Assembly: GCA_910575475.1 (NCBI GenBank)
Contig: CAJTGD010000002.1
Location: forward strand, 62,001 to 126,000
Origin: Lachnospiraceae bacterium
GTDB lineage: Bacteria > Bacillota > Clostridia > Lachnospirales > Lachnospiraceae
DNA: 64,000 bases
Direction of reading: 5' to 3'
Position numbers and translations under genes: made by a program. Below, piece after piece: positions 26,816 through 34,656 of the stretch (positions are counted from its first letter, which is position 1; every line of letters begins with the position of its first letter). The notes beneath the pieces were generated by a model. The model did no database searches. It saw nothing but the letters and a program-made list of their open reading frames with translations, and was not told the origin of the DNA.

Positions 26816-28831
26816 TTACATCTGCCGCAGGATTTCCTGCTTCATTTTCAGAACCTCCAGATCATCCGGCAGGAGCGTGACCAGCTGCTCCGCGACTCCA
26901 TATGCCTCCTGCCATTGCCCGGCCTGGATCAGCCCCTGGAGTACCTGCTTCACCTGATTGCCAAGCGCCTGGAATTCTTCGGAAACCGGCTGCCAGGGGG
27001 GCTGCAGTTTCTCTTCCAGGTCACTGCTCAGTACTTTTATCACATCAGACATCTCCGGAAGCGCACGAACCGCCTTTGCCAGAAGAGGAATACAGCTGCT
27101 GTAATCCTGACTCGCCAGGCAATCCAGGACATTTTTCATATGAAGCACAAATTTATACCGGGATGGCAGCGCATAATAATCCGGTATGGAGAGAATCTCA
27201 CTTTTATATAGTGATTCTGCCTCCGTAATCACGACGTTGCAGTATTCCTGTAAAAGTTCCAGCAGGCCTGCTATTTCCAGAGAGTTCTGCATCAGCTGCT
27301 TTTCCAGGAAATACTGCTGTAGCCGCCCTGCATAGATGGGGTACCCGGTTGCTTCCTGCTGGAGATTTTGCGCGAGTTCAGGCATATCTGAGATTTCCGT
27401 ACGCTCTGCCAGTATCTTCGCACAAGCGTCCCAGTTTTCTATGGACAGCTGTTCAAACAGCGGATCCAGTGAAAATTGATTCCTTACGGCAAGCTCCGCG
27501 AGCTGGTACAGGAATGCATGGGGACAGTTCGCCGCACAGCTCTTGAATAAATCCTCTGCTTCCGTAAATCGCTGTGTTTCTTCCGCGTACAATGCCTTTT
27601 GGAGCGTGACATATCCATTGTCTGTCTGCAGTATGGAATACCCCTCCAAGATTCTGCGTCTCTGTTTGGGATAATTGTGCTTCCAGTTTTCCAGATTCTG
27701 ATACTGGAAGCGTACCTGCTCTTCATCCTCCCAAGGAATCCAGGTGAGGAATTCTTTGATCTGGCGGGCGTCTTCCAGCTCGGCGGCAAAGAGAAGCCCG
27801 CCGACATAAGCGGTCATGCAGCGTTCTTTCGCGCTGGCGTAAGTGACGGTGGCGCCGTTCTGGCGTTCTGCTTTGTCAGGGTGGTTTTTGAGATATTTCA
27901 TCCTGTCACGGTAAGCACGGACATGTCGGATCCCTTTTTCAAATTCCTTCAATTCCCAGCAGAGCCCGGCCATGATCGCATGGAGATGGGCCTGTCCGAC
28001 CTCCAGGGTACGCGGAGACAGAAGCAGACGTTCTCCTTCCTTCAATGCCTCTTCGGGCCTTCCGACAGAGGAGAGGAGGAGCGGAAAACGCACCTGCATC
28101 CACAGCTCACAGGCTCCTACTCTTGCCTCCTTTTCCGCAAGCTTCAGGCCCTGGCGGCAGTACTTGATGGCTGTCTCATAATCGTCAATGCTCTGGTATT
28201 CCTGTACTAACTGCATGCAGTTGTGGACATCCGGCTTCTTTTCATATTCCTTAAGGAGCGGAGGGAGGTTCCGTGCAAACTTGGAAGCTTTGTATTTCTC
28301 GCGATCCTTTTCTGCATAACCATAATGGTGTACGAAACAATGGAAAAATTTATTTGGCTTGTCGAGCGGGTTGAGAAACTCATGGATCGGGTTTATAAAT
28401 TGAGTCTCAGGGGTCAGGCGGCACATGCGGGCTACGTTGGCATCTGTGTATTGTCTGCCGCTCCAGTCCGTATAGTTGCGGACAACGTAATACCCGGATC
28501 GGAATTTCTGATATTCTCCGCTCTGGAAGAATTGGATAATCTCGCTCGGGTCTTCAAACCACTCATCATCATCTATAAATAAAAACCATTCCCCTGAGGC
28601 TTCCCGCAGCCCTGTATTCCGCGCGGCAGAAAAATCATCGCACCAGGTAAACGGGAGGATGTGGGATGTATACTGTCGGATGAGGTTCAGTGTTGCCTGT
28701 TCCTTTCCGGTAAAAACAACAATCAGTTCACTGCTCAGTTCTTTCAGGAACGGAGTCAGGGAATCCAGGCATTTTTTGAGAGTATCCGGACGGTCTGATG
28801 CCAGGAGGGAGATAGTAAGCTGGATATTCAT
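26816..28831 (-). CDS. GT2-TPR glycosyltransferase, cassette 1
   Basis: A 671-residue enzyme with an N-terminal GT2 domain (residues about 1-230) and a long helical, TPR-like C-terminal part. GT-A features: DDFSAARNTGLREASGEWF, then LFIDDDEWFEDPSEI (DxD near residue 87) and CRLTPETQFINPIHEFLNPL. It lies 82 bases downstream of flagellin 1 beyond a terminator hairpin. The N-terminal half is almost identical to the protein at 35616-37631; the C-terminal third differs more. The fixed link to a flagellin gene supports flagellin glycosylation. ATG follows AAAAGGAG. Confidence 0.82.
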   Translation of the reverse strand: MNIQLTISLLASDRPDTLKKCLDSLTPFLKELSSELIVVFTGKEQATLNLIRQYTSHILPFTWCDDFSAARNTGLREASGEWFLFIDDDEWFEDPSEIIQFFQSGEYQKFRSGYYVVRNYTDWSGRQYTDANVARMCRLTPETQFINPIHEFLNPLDKPNKFFHCFVHHYGYAEKDREKYKASKFARNLPPLLKEYEKKPDVHNCMQLVQEYQSIDDYETAIKYCRQGLKLAEKEARVGACELWMQVRFPLLLSSVGRPEEALKEGERLLLSPRTLEVGQAHLHAIMAGLCWELKEFEKGIRHVRAYRDRMKYLKNHPDKAERQNGATVTYASAKERCMTAYVGGLLFAAELEDARQIKEFLTWIPWEDEEQVRFQYQNLENWKHNYPKQRRRILEGYSILQTDNGYVTLQKALYAEETQRFTEAEDLFKSCAANCPHAFLYQLAELAVRNQFSLDPLFEQLSIENWDACAKILAERTEISDMPELAQNLQQEATGYPIYAGRLQQYFLEKQLMQNSLEIAGLLELLQEYCNVVITEAESLYKSEILSIPDYYALPSRYKFVLHMKNVLDCLASQDYSSCIPLLAKAVRALPEMSDVIKVLSSDLEEKLQPPWQPVSEEFQALGNQVKQVLQGLIQAGQWQEAYGVAEQLVTLLPDDLEVLKMKQEILRQM

Positions 28832-28860
28832 AAGGGAAAACTCCTTTTCATGTAGTATAA

Positions 28861-28894
28861 AGAAAAAAGGCTTCTTCCGAAAAAGAAGCCTTTT
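28861..28894 (-). terminator. Hairpin terminator after flagellin 1
   Basis: Minus-strand stem AAAAGGCTTCTT (complement of 28883-28894) with AAGAAGCCTTTT (complement of 28865-28876), six-base loop, then TTTTTT-rich sequence. The same element follows flagellin 2. It should limit read-through into the glycosyltransferase genes. Confidence 0.85.
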
Positions 28895-28912
28895 CTATGA
28901 AAATTCAATTCA

Positions 28913-29770
28913 TTACTGGAGTAACTGAAGAACTCCCTGCGGTACCTGGTTAGCCTGTGCAAGCATAGCCTGAGAAGCCTGAACAAGGATGTTATTCTTC
29001 GTGTAAGCCATCATTTCCTTCGCCATATCTACGTCACGGATACGAGACTCGGAAGCAGTGATGTTCTCGTTCTGAACATTCAGGTTGTTGATCGTATGCT
29101 CCAGACGATTCTGCAGTGCACCGAATGTAGAACGTAAGGAAGAAATGTTATCAATTGCATTATTGATACTGGTTATAGCTCCCCTTGCCTGATCAGCAGT
29201 AAGAATAGAAACATCATTCTTCAGATCTATTCCTGTGGTCGGTGAACCATCCAAACTAATTCCTGCGATGTTGCTTGCAGACATCTGCGCAAGAGTAACT
29301 GCCAACTGGTTATTGGTAGATCCGGACTCACCAACATGGAGCTTAATAACACTATCACTTGTAAATAACTTCATACCATTGAAGTTAGCGGTCTGACCAA
29401 TCCTGTCAATCTCAGCATACAGATTCTTCATTTCCTTTTCCATTTCCATACGGTTCGTAGAAGAATATGTTCCGTTGGCAGACTGTGTAGCCAGCTCAAC
29501 CATACGATTCAGCATGGAGTGAACTTCTGTCAGAGCGCCTTCTGCTGTCTGTACAAGAGATACACCGTCGTTAGCATTCTTTTCAGCTGTTGCAAGACCT
29601 GTGATCTGTGCACGCATCTTTTCGGAAATAGCCAATCCAGCAGCGTCATCGCCTGCACGGTTGATCTTATAACCAGATGATAATTTCTCCAGGTTCTTTC
29701 CTACAGAAGAGTTGTTGTTGGATAAATTTCTGTGAGCATTTAATGCTGTAATATTATGTTGAATTCTCAT
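28913..29770 (-). CDS. Flagellin 1 (cassette 1, probably OFF)
   Basis: Flagellar filament subunit of 285 residues consisting only of the D0/D1 parts; no D2/D3 domain. The N-terminus MRIQHNITALNAHRNLSNNN and the C-terminus (ITASESRIRDVDMAKEMMAY, ending SQAMLAQANQVPQGVLQLLQ) are essentially identical to flagellin 2, while the centre (about residues 130-205) differs (for example LFTSDSVIKLHVG and SPTTGIDLKNDVSI). ATG at 29770 is set by AAGGAGGAATCACT; the open frame extends upstream through the shared leader but is not the true start. Upstream lies the left recombination site, and no sigma-28 promoter is seen inside it, so this copy is probably silent here. Confidence 0.95.
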   Translation of the reverse strand: MRIQHNITALNAHRNLSNNNSSVGKNLEKLSSGYKINRAGDDAAGLAISEKMRAQITGLATAEKNANDGVSLVQTAEGALTEVHSMLNRMVELATQSANGTYSSTNRMEMEKEMKNLYAEIDRIGQTANFNGMKLFTSDSVIKLHVGESGSTNNQLAVTLAQMSASNIAGISLDGSPTTGIDLKNDVSILTADQARGAITSINNAIDNISSLRSTFGALQNRLEHTINNLNVQNENITASESRIRDVDMAKEMMAYTKNNILVQASQAMLAQANQVPQGVLQLLQ

Positions 29771-29889
29771 AGTGATTCCTCCTTGAATTTTTACCAGGGA
29801 ATTCCTTTTCCCCGTCTGATTAATAATTGTTTTGTAAGAAGCGTCGGGAAGCGAAATAAACATAATTTATGGAACAATGCCGGCGAACT

Positions 29890-29915
29890 GTCCAATAAAG
29901 TACACTTTTCCAGAT
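29890..29915. repeat. Left 26-bp inversion site (candidate)
   Basis: Half-site GTCCAATAAAGT (29890-29901), core AC (29902-29903), half-site ACTTTTCCAGAT (29904-29915). Seen from inside to outside the core reads GT, the same as at the right site. The outer half-site is identical (inverted) to that of the right site; the inner half-site shares only the core-proximal bases. Length and layout (two 12-bp halves around two bases) resemble hix-type sites of serine invertases. Confidence 0.7.
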
Positions 29916-29931
29916 TGTATTTTCCTGAAAA

Positions 29932-29984
29932 TAATGCTAAAATCATCATATCATTCAGAGAAATTAAAAAGGATAGATTAAAAT
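29932..29984 (+). repeat. 53-bp direct repeat, copy A
   Basis: Lies upstream of the first AAA-ATPase-like gene and matches 31770-31822 with a single mismatch. It contains TCATCATATCATTCAGAG and GGATAGATTAAAAT. With the 3' 34-bp repeat it frames each gene of the tandem pair. Confidence 0.9.
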
Positions 29985-30021
29985 AAAAATTAACTTGTTA
30001 TTCAGAAAGGTATGTGCTTAT

Positions 30022-31701
30022 ATGGGAAAATTTCTAAACAGCAAAAAAGCCGCGTTGCTTTTTAAGGATGATGCCGATTCCACTTATTTTGTAGATAAAA
30101 CGGCAATTCTTGATGAATTGATCCCGATCATTGATCCAGGCGTTCGGCCAGACAATAGAGCATGCTGCAGCGGAAAATACTTGGGCAGGAGTGGAAAATA
30201 TATCTGTATCATCCGTCCCCGCCGCTTTGGAAAGTCTGTGATGGCTAATATGATCGCGGCATATTTTGGAAAAGGCAGGGACACCCGCCCCGTTTTTGAT
30301 CAACTGGAGGTCAGCACCCGGAACTGGTATCAGGCGCACATCAATCAGCACAATGTGATCCATATCGCATTTAACTCATTGCCGGCTGACTGCACCTCTT
30401 ACCGTCAGTATATCCAGCGGATACAAAAACGCCTCATACGTGATCTGATACAGGAATATCCGGACGTGGGAATTTCGGAAGATGATGCTCTGTGGGATGC
30501 ACTGAATGATATTCTGGAATCCAGGACGGAAGATGTAAAATTTATTTTTGTCTTGGATGAATGGGACTTCATCTTTCACAGGGACTTTGTAACAGACAAG
30601 GATCGTGCAGAATACATCGATTTTCTGAGCAACCTGCTGAAAGACCAGCCCTATGTCGAGCTTGCTTACATGACGGGCATCCTGCCAATCGCAAAATATT
30701 CCAGCGGTTCGGAACTGAATATGTTTTTAGAATACACCATGGCTTCCGAAGAACGTTTCAGCGAATTTTTTGGCTTTGGTGAGTCCGAAGTAGATACACT
30801 TTTCAGCAGATATCAAACGCTCACAGAGTGTCCAAAGGTTACCCGGGAAGGCCTGCGGGTATGGTACAACGGCTATCATACAAAGGGCGGCGGCCGTGTT
30901 TACAATCCACGTTCGATCGTGGCGTCACTGACAAATAACAATCTGGGAAATTACTGGACAAGCGCAGGGCCTTACGATGAAATATTTTATTATATCCGTC
31001 ATAACACTGCTGCTGTAAGAAATGACCTGGCGCTGATGGTTTCCGGCATACCGGTCCGTACAAATGTCCGGGAATATGCCGCAGTATCCATGAATCTGAC
31101 CACCCGTGACGAAATATTTTCCGCAATGGTTGTATATGGTTTCCTCAGCTACGAAAACGGTTATGTCAATATTCCGAACAAGGAATTGATGGACAAATTC
31201 GATGACATGCTGCAAAAGGAGCCATCCCTTGGCTATATTCATCAGCTGGCCGAAAAGTCCGGACAAATGCTCAAGGCTACTTTGGAAAACGATACTGCGT
31301 CAATGCTCGAAATTCTGGAGTTTGCGCATAATACAGAAGTTCCACTGCTGACATACAATCATGAGACGGAGTTGACTGCCGTAGTGAATCTTGTATACCT
31401 GGCCGCGAGAGATTTTTACCGGATTGAACGTGAGGACAGGGCAGGGATTGGGTACGTGGATTTTATTTTTTATCCGGAATTTGACAGAAATGCAGATGGA
31501 ATCATTCTGGAATTGAAGGTAGGCCATACGCCGGAAGAGGCGCTCCAACAGATCAAAAATAAAAAATACGCGTTAAAATTTGAAGGGAAGCTTGGAGAGG
31601 AAAGCAGGTATACAGGAAGGATCCTCGGGGTCGGGATTACTTATGATAAGGAGACAAAGGTGCATGAGTGTAAGATTGAGGTGCTGAGGGAAGCTCTGTA
31701 A
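30022..31701 (+). CDS. AAA-ATPase-like protein with C-terminal PDDEXK domain (1)
   Basis: A 559-residue member of the AAA-ATPase_like (PF09820-type) plus PD-(D/E)XK nuclease-like (PF08011-type) family, common in multiple copies in Lachnospiraceae and Bacteroidetes; cellular role unknown. Seen: FVDKTAILDELIPII, a P-loop variant RPRRFGKS (65-72), Walker B-like FIFVLDEWD (about 174-182), GILPIAKYSSGSELNMF, NYWTSAGPYDEIFYYIRHN, and the nuclease-like GYVDFIFYPE with IILELKVG. It has about 20 residues before the P-loop that the second copy lacks. ATG at 30022 aligns with the second copy's start. It lies inside the candidate invertible segment. Confidence 0.85.
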   Translation: MGKFLNSKKAALLFKDDADSTYFVDKTAILDELIPIIDPGVRPDNRACCSGKYLGRSGKYICIIRPRRFGKSVMANMIAAYFGKGRDTRPVFDQLEVSTRNWYQAHINQHNVIHIAFNSLPADCTSYRQYIQRIQKRLIRDLIQEYPDVGISEDDALWDALNDILESRTEDVKFIFVLDEWDFIFHRDFVTDKDRAEYIDFLSNLLKDQPYVELAYMTGILPIAKYSSGSELNMFLEYTMASEERFSEFFGFGESEVDTLFSRYQTLTECPKVTREGLRVWYNGYHTKGGGRVYNPRSIVASLTNNNLGNYWTSAGPYDEIFYYIRHNTAAVRNDLALMVSGIPVRTNVREYAAVSMNLTTRDEIFSAMVVYGFLSYENGYVNIPNKELMDKFDDMLQKEPSLGYIHQLAEKSGQMLKATLENDTASMLEILEFAHNTEVPLLTYNHETELTAVVNLVYLAARDFYRIEREDRAGIGYVDFIFYPEFDRNADGIILELKVGHTPEEALQQIKNKKYALKFEGKLGEESRYTGRILGVGITYDKETKVHECKIEVLREAL

Positions 31702-31702
31702 G
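31669..31702 (+). repeat. 34-bp direct repeat at 3' end of AAA gene 1
   Basis: Starts TGTAAGATTGAGGTGCTGAG and ends at the stop codon; identical to 33485-33518. It codes the common C-terminus CKIEVLREAL in both genes. Confidence 0.9.
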
Positions 31703-31769
31703 TTTGGAGATTGAAGGTATGAACTTTTGCTTAAGAGATACCATTGATTCATCGGTTAAAAGTACAAAT

Positions 31770-31822
31770 TAATGCTAAAATCATCATATCATTCAGAGAA
31801 ATAAAAAAGGATAGATTAAAAT
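31770..31822 (+). repeat. 53-bp direct repeat, copy B
   Basis: Matches 29932-29984 with one mismatch and lies upstream of the second AAA-ATPase-like gene, showing that the tandem pair arose by duplication of gene plus upstream region. Confidence 0.9.
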
Positions 31823-31897
31823 GGCGAAATCTAATAACAGCATATAAGATCCAACAGCATCAATGTGTTTTAATAAAAAATGAAAGGAACTGCGTAT

Positions 31898-33517
31898 ATG
31901 GGAATTTTTTTGAACAGCAAAAGCCCTTGTGCCGATTACCGCGAAACAGTATCAGACCTGTATTTTGTTGATAAATCCATGCTGATCACGGAACTGATCC
32001 CAGCGTTGGAAAAGAAAAACCGTTTTTTCTGTATTACAAGACCTCGTCGTTTTGGGAAAAGCGTTATGGCAAATATGATTGGTGCGTTTTTTTCAAAAGC
32101 GGTGGATTCCAGCGGCCTTTTTGACCGTCTGGCAATCGCAAAACACAGATCATACAGTGAGCATCTGAACCGGCACAATGTCATTTATATTGATTTCAGC
32201 CGAATGCCGGAAGACTGTGACTCCTATCAATCCTATATCAGCCGGGTTCAAAATGGCCTGAAAGAAGATCTCATACTGGAATATCCGGCTCTTGCGCTTG
32301 ATCCGGCAAAAGCCGGATGGGATATTTTGCAGCAGATATTTGAAAAACAGGGTGAAAAGTTTATATTTGTGATAGATGAATGGGACGCTATATTTCATAG
32401 GTCATTTATTCGGGAGACTGACAAAGAAAAATATCTTGCATTTCTGAGAAATCTTTTGAAAGATCAGGTCTACGCAGAGCTGGTCTACATGACCGGGGTA
32501 CTTCCGATTGCAAAATACTCCAGTGGTTCAGAACTGAATATGTTTTTGGAATATGATATGGCAACCAAGAAAAAATTCAGTGAATATTTTGGTTTTTCAA
32601 ATACAGAGGTTGATATCTTGTTTGAAATATATCAACAGGAGACAGCGCATCCGGAGATATCGAGGAAAGACCTGGGGCTTTGGTATGACGGTTACTGTAC
32701 TGCAACAGGAAAAAGACTGTATAATCCCCGTTCGGTCATATGCGCACTGACAGACAATGAGCTCTCCAATTATTGGACGAGTTCAGGTCCCTACGATGAA
32801 ATTTTTTATTATATCCGAAATAATATCGAAAATGTCCGGGAAGATCTGGCATTAATGGCAGCCGGAGAACGCATTCCTATTATACTTCAAGGATATGCGG
32901 CTGTAGAAGACGAACTGGAAACAAAAAATCAGATTTATTCCGCAATGGTTGTGTATGGACTCCTTACTTATGAGGACGGCGCGGTTTTTATTCCGAACAA
33001 AGAATTGATGGATAAATATAATGAACTGCTCATCACAAATGACAGTCTGGGATATGTCCACCGTCTGGCAAAAGAATCAGAAAAAATGCTTGCCGCAACA
33101 TTGTCCGGGGAAACAAAAACAATGACGGAAATCCTGAAGCTTGCGCATGACACGGAATCACCGATCCTTTCCTATAATAATGAAACTGAACTATCGGCAG
33201 TGGTGAATCTGGTCTATCTGGTGGCAAGAGACAAATATCGTGTAGAGCGCGAAGACAAAGCAGGGGAAGGATTTGTAGATTTTATCTTTTATCCGGAACG
33301 AAGGAATGCCGTCGGCCTTATTTTGGAATTAAAGGTGGACAGTACACCGGAAGAAGCCATATGCCAAATTAAGGAGAAGAACTATATACTCCGCTTTACC
33401 GGAAAGGTCGGAGAAAAAGAAAAATATAAAGGGAAAATATTGGCAGTGGGAATCAGTTATAGTAAAAAAACGAAAGAACACAGATGTAAGATTGAGGTGC
33501 TGAGGGAAGCTCTGTAA
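31898..33517 (+). CDS. AAA-ATPase-like protein with C-terminal PDDEXK domain (2)
   Basis: A 539-residue paralogue of the preceding gene, of the same AAA-ATPase_like/PDDEXK family. Seen: FVDKSMLITELIPAL, RPRRFGKS (48-55), FIFVIDEWDAIFHRSF, GVLPIAKYSSGSELNMF, NYWTSSGPYDEIFYYIRNN, and GFVDFIFYPE with LILELKVD. The proteins are clearly diverged over most of their length although the flanking repeats are almost identical. ATG at 31898 follows GAAAGG and matches copy 1; an ATG at 31880 is in frame but overlaps that site. Function unknown; its place beside the recombinase may mark it as cargo of the segment. Confidence 0.85.
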   Translation: MGIFLNSKSPCADYRETVSDLYFVDKSMLITELIPALEKKNRFFCITRPRRFGKSVMANMIGAFFSKAVDSSGLFDRLAIAKHRSYSEHLNRHNVIYIDFSRMPEDCDSYQSYISRVQNGLKEDLILEYPALALDPAKAGWDILQQIFEKQGEKFIFVIDEWDAIFHRSFIRETDKEKYLAFLRNLLKDQVYAELVYMTGVLPIAKYSSGSELNMFLEYDMATKKKFSEYFGFSNTEVDILFEIYQQETAHPEISRKDLGLWYDGYCTATGKRLYNPRSVICALTDNELSNYWTSSGPYDEIFYYIRNNIENVREDLALMAAGERIPIILQGYAAVEDELETKNQIYSAMVVYGLLTYEDGAVFIPNKELMDKYNELLITNDSLGYVHRLAKESEKMLAATLSGETKTMTEILKLAHDTESPILSYNNETELSAVVNLVYLVARDKYRVEREDKAGEGFVDFIFYPERRNAVGLILELKVDSTPEEAICQIKEKNYILRFTGKVGEKEKYKGKILAVGISYSKKTKEHRCKIEVLREAL

Positions 33518-33518
33518 G
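33485..33518 (+). repeat. 34-bp direct repeat at 3' end of AAA gene 2
   Basis: Identical to 31669-31702, covering the last codons and the stop. Confidence 0.9.
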
Positions 33519-33601
33519 GTTTCCTGAAATTTCACCGTAAATAGTAAAGAAATCATCAGTGCAAGAACAAAGTGCCGAAAGGAATATGAGACACAAATTC
33601 A

Positions 33602-33734
33602 TTCAACTTTTTGCATTTTTCAGTATACTTAAAAACAGGCTGATTCGGTGTTCAATATTTATAGTAATGATGGCGCAGGACATATGAATTTAAGAGCCTT
33701 TTTGCAATATTTATTTAAAGCATACTGAAAATGC
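33602..33734 (+). promoter_or_regulatory. Recombinase promoter with an inverted repeat
   Basis: A sigma-A candidate is TTCAAC (33602-33607), 16-base spacer, TATACT (33624-33629). An inverted repeat overlaps it: GCATTTTTCAGTATAC (33613-33628) and GCATACTGAAAATGC (33720-33734), the second ending right before the AGGAGG of the recombinase. The arms could be operator sites for self-repression. Confidence 0.45.
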
Positions 33735-33748
33735 AGGAGGTACAGGGA

Positions 33749-34378
33749 ATGGATAGCAAAGTATACGGGTATATCAGAGTTTCTACGCGGGAACAGAACA
33801 TTGAACGACAGATGATCTCACTTCTCGACGCAGGTGTAAACCAAAAAGATATTTATATCGACAAACAGAGCGGAAAAAATTTTCAGCGCCCTGCCTACAA
33901 AAAGATGATGCGGCGGGTTCGGGAAGGGGATCTGGTCATTGTGAAAAGCATTGACCGCCTCGGGCGGAACTATCAGGAAATCATGGAGCAATGGCGCATT
34001 ATCACGAAAGAAAAGAAGGCGGACATCTGTATTCAGGATATGCCTTTATTGGACACAACCAAGACAAAGGATCTGCTTGGCACCTTCATTAGTGATGTTG
34101 TCCTGCAATTACTTTCTTTTGTGGCAGAAAATGAGCGTGATAATATCCGCCAGAGACAAGCCGAGGGAATTGCTGCTGCGAAAGCAAGAGACGTCCGATT
34201 TGGGAAACCAACGATTCCTATACCCGATAATTTTCCAGAATTATATATGCGGTGGGAGGCCAATGATATTTCGATTACAGAATTTGCAAGCCTTTGCAAT
34301 ATGGGACGTAGCACAATGTATAAAAGGATTGGGGAGTACAGGGAGTGTCTTTGCCAAAGAAATGAGTTCCAAATATAG
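33749..34378 (+). CDS. Small serine recombinase (DNA invertase/resolvase family)
   Basis: Site-specific recombinase of the Hin/Gin/resolvase type. The 209 residues show the catalytic motif YIRVSTREQ with Arg10 and Ser12, IDRLGRNYQEI (D69-R73) of the active site, the long E-helix region (FVAENERDNIRQRQAEGIAA) and a C-terminal helix-turn-helix (SITEFASLCNMGRSTMYKRI). ATG at 33749 is chosen because AGGAGG lies eight bases upstream; the ATG at 33731 overlaps that site. It lies inside the segment bounded by the 26-bp sites, next to the flagellin promoter, as Hin lies inside its own switch. It is the likely enzyme for inversion. Whether it needs a Fis-like enhancer is unknown. Confidence 0.92.
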   Translation: MDSKVYGYIRVSTREQNIERQMISLLDAGVNQKDIYIDKQSGKNFQRPAYKKMMRRVREGDLVIVKSIDRLGRNYQEIMEQWRIITKEKKADICIQDMPLLDTTKTKDLLGTFISDVVLQLLSFVAENERDNIRQRQAEGIAAAKARDVRFGKPTIPIPDNFPELYMRWEANDISITEFASLCNMGRSTMYKRIGEYRECLCQRNEFQI

Positions 34379-34457
34379 GATATTATGATGTTAGCAGTAC
34401 TATATTTTGTAGGATATATCGCATAAAAATTATTCCAAAAAAATTTTCAAAAAGTCT

Positions 34458-34483
34458 TAAGTTATTCGGATATCATACGATAT
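34458..34483 (+). promoter_or_regulatory. Sigma-28-like promoter for flagellin 2, inside the invertible segment
   Basis: TAAG (34458-34461), 15-base spacer, ACGATAT (34477-34483), against the Gram-positive sigma-28 consensus TAAA-N15-CCGATAT. It points right, 28 bases before the right 26-bp site, and gives a leader of about 165 bases to the flagellin 2 ATG. A TATAAT at 34481-34486 overlaps it but has no -35. I saw no equal match at the left end of the segment. Confidence 0.7.
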
Positions 34484-34510
34484 AATAAATGTCAAGAAGT
34501 TTTAGGGAGA

Positions 34511-34536
34511 GTCCAAATAAGTGTACTTTATTGGAC
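34511..34536. repeat. Right 26-bp inversion site (candidate)
   Basis: Half-site GTCCAAATAAGT (34511-34522), core GT (34523-34524), half-site ACTTTATTGGAC (34525-34536). The halves match in 10 of 12 positions as an inverted repeat. Sequence identity with the left arm starts at AAGT next to the core (34519) and goes outward, as expected for exchange at the core dinucleotide. Confidence 0.75.
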
Positions 34537-34656
34537 AGTTCGCCGGCATTGTTCCATAAATTATGTTTATTTCGCTTCCCCGACGCTTCTTACAAAACAA
34601 TTATTAATCAGACGGGGAAAAGGAATTCCCTGGTAATCATTCAAGGAGGAATCATT

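Larger units (their letters stand above)
25570..29907 (-). repeat. Left arm of the large inverted repeat (flagellin cassette 1)
   Basis: This 4.3-kb arm is an imperfect inverted copy of about 34519-38860. It carries the same gene order (flagellin, GT2-TPR, CgeB-like). Identity is near complete in the leader, flagellin ends, terminator and first half of the GT2 gene, and falls in the flagellin centre, the GT2 3' third and the spacer before the CgeB-like gene. Its inner limit is sharp at 29907; the outer limit is approximate. Confidence 0.85.
29904..34522. mobile_element. Candidate invertible 4.6-kb segment
   Basis: The segment between the two inverted 26-bp sites. It holds two AAA-ATPase-like genes, a serine recombinase and one outward sigma-28-like promoter at its right end. 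The two flanks are inverted flagellin cassettes, so a flip would swap the promoter from flagellin 2 to flagellin 1. It has no transposase and no other terminal repeats. Inversion is inferred, not seen. Confidence 0.7.

Noticed and set aside
29940..29960. TATGAT-like -10 on the minus strand upstream of flagellin 1
   Set aside because: No -35 of either sigma type at suitable spacing, and the same bases occur in the 53-bp repeat before AAA gene 2, where no minus-strand gene follows.
34489..34656. N-terminal extension of flagellin 2 and the matching one of flagellin 1
   Set aside because: The leader frame is open, but the flagellin family starts at MRIQHN and AAGGAGG is placed for that ATG; the extension also crosses the recombination site.
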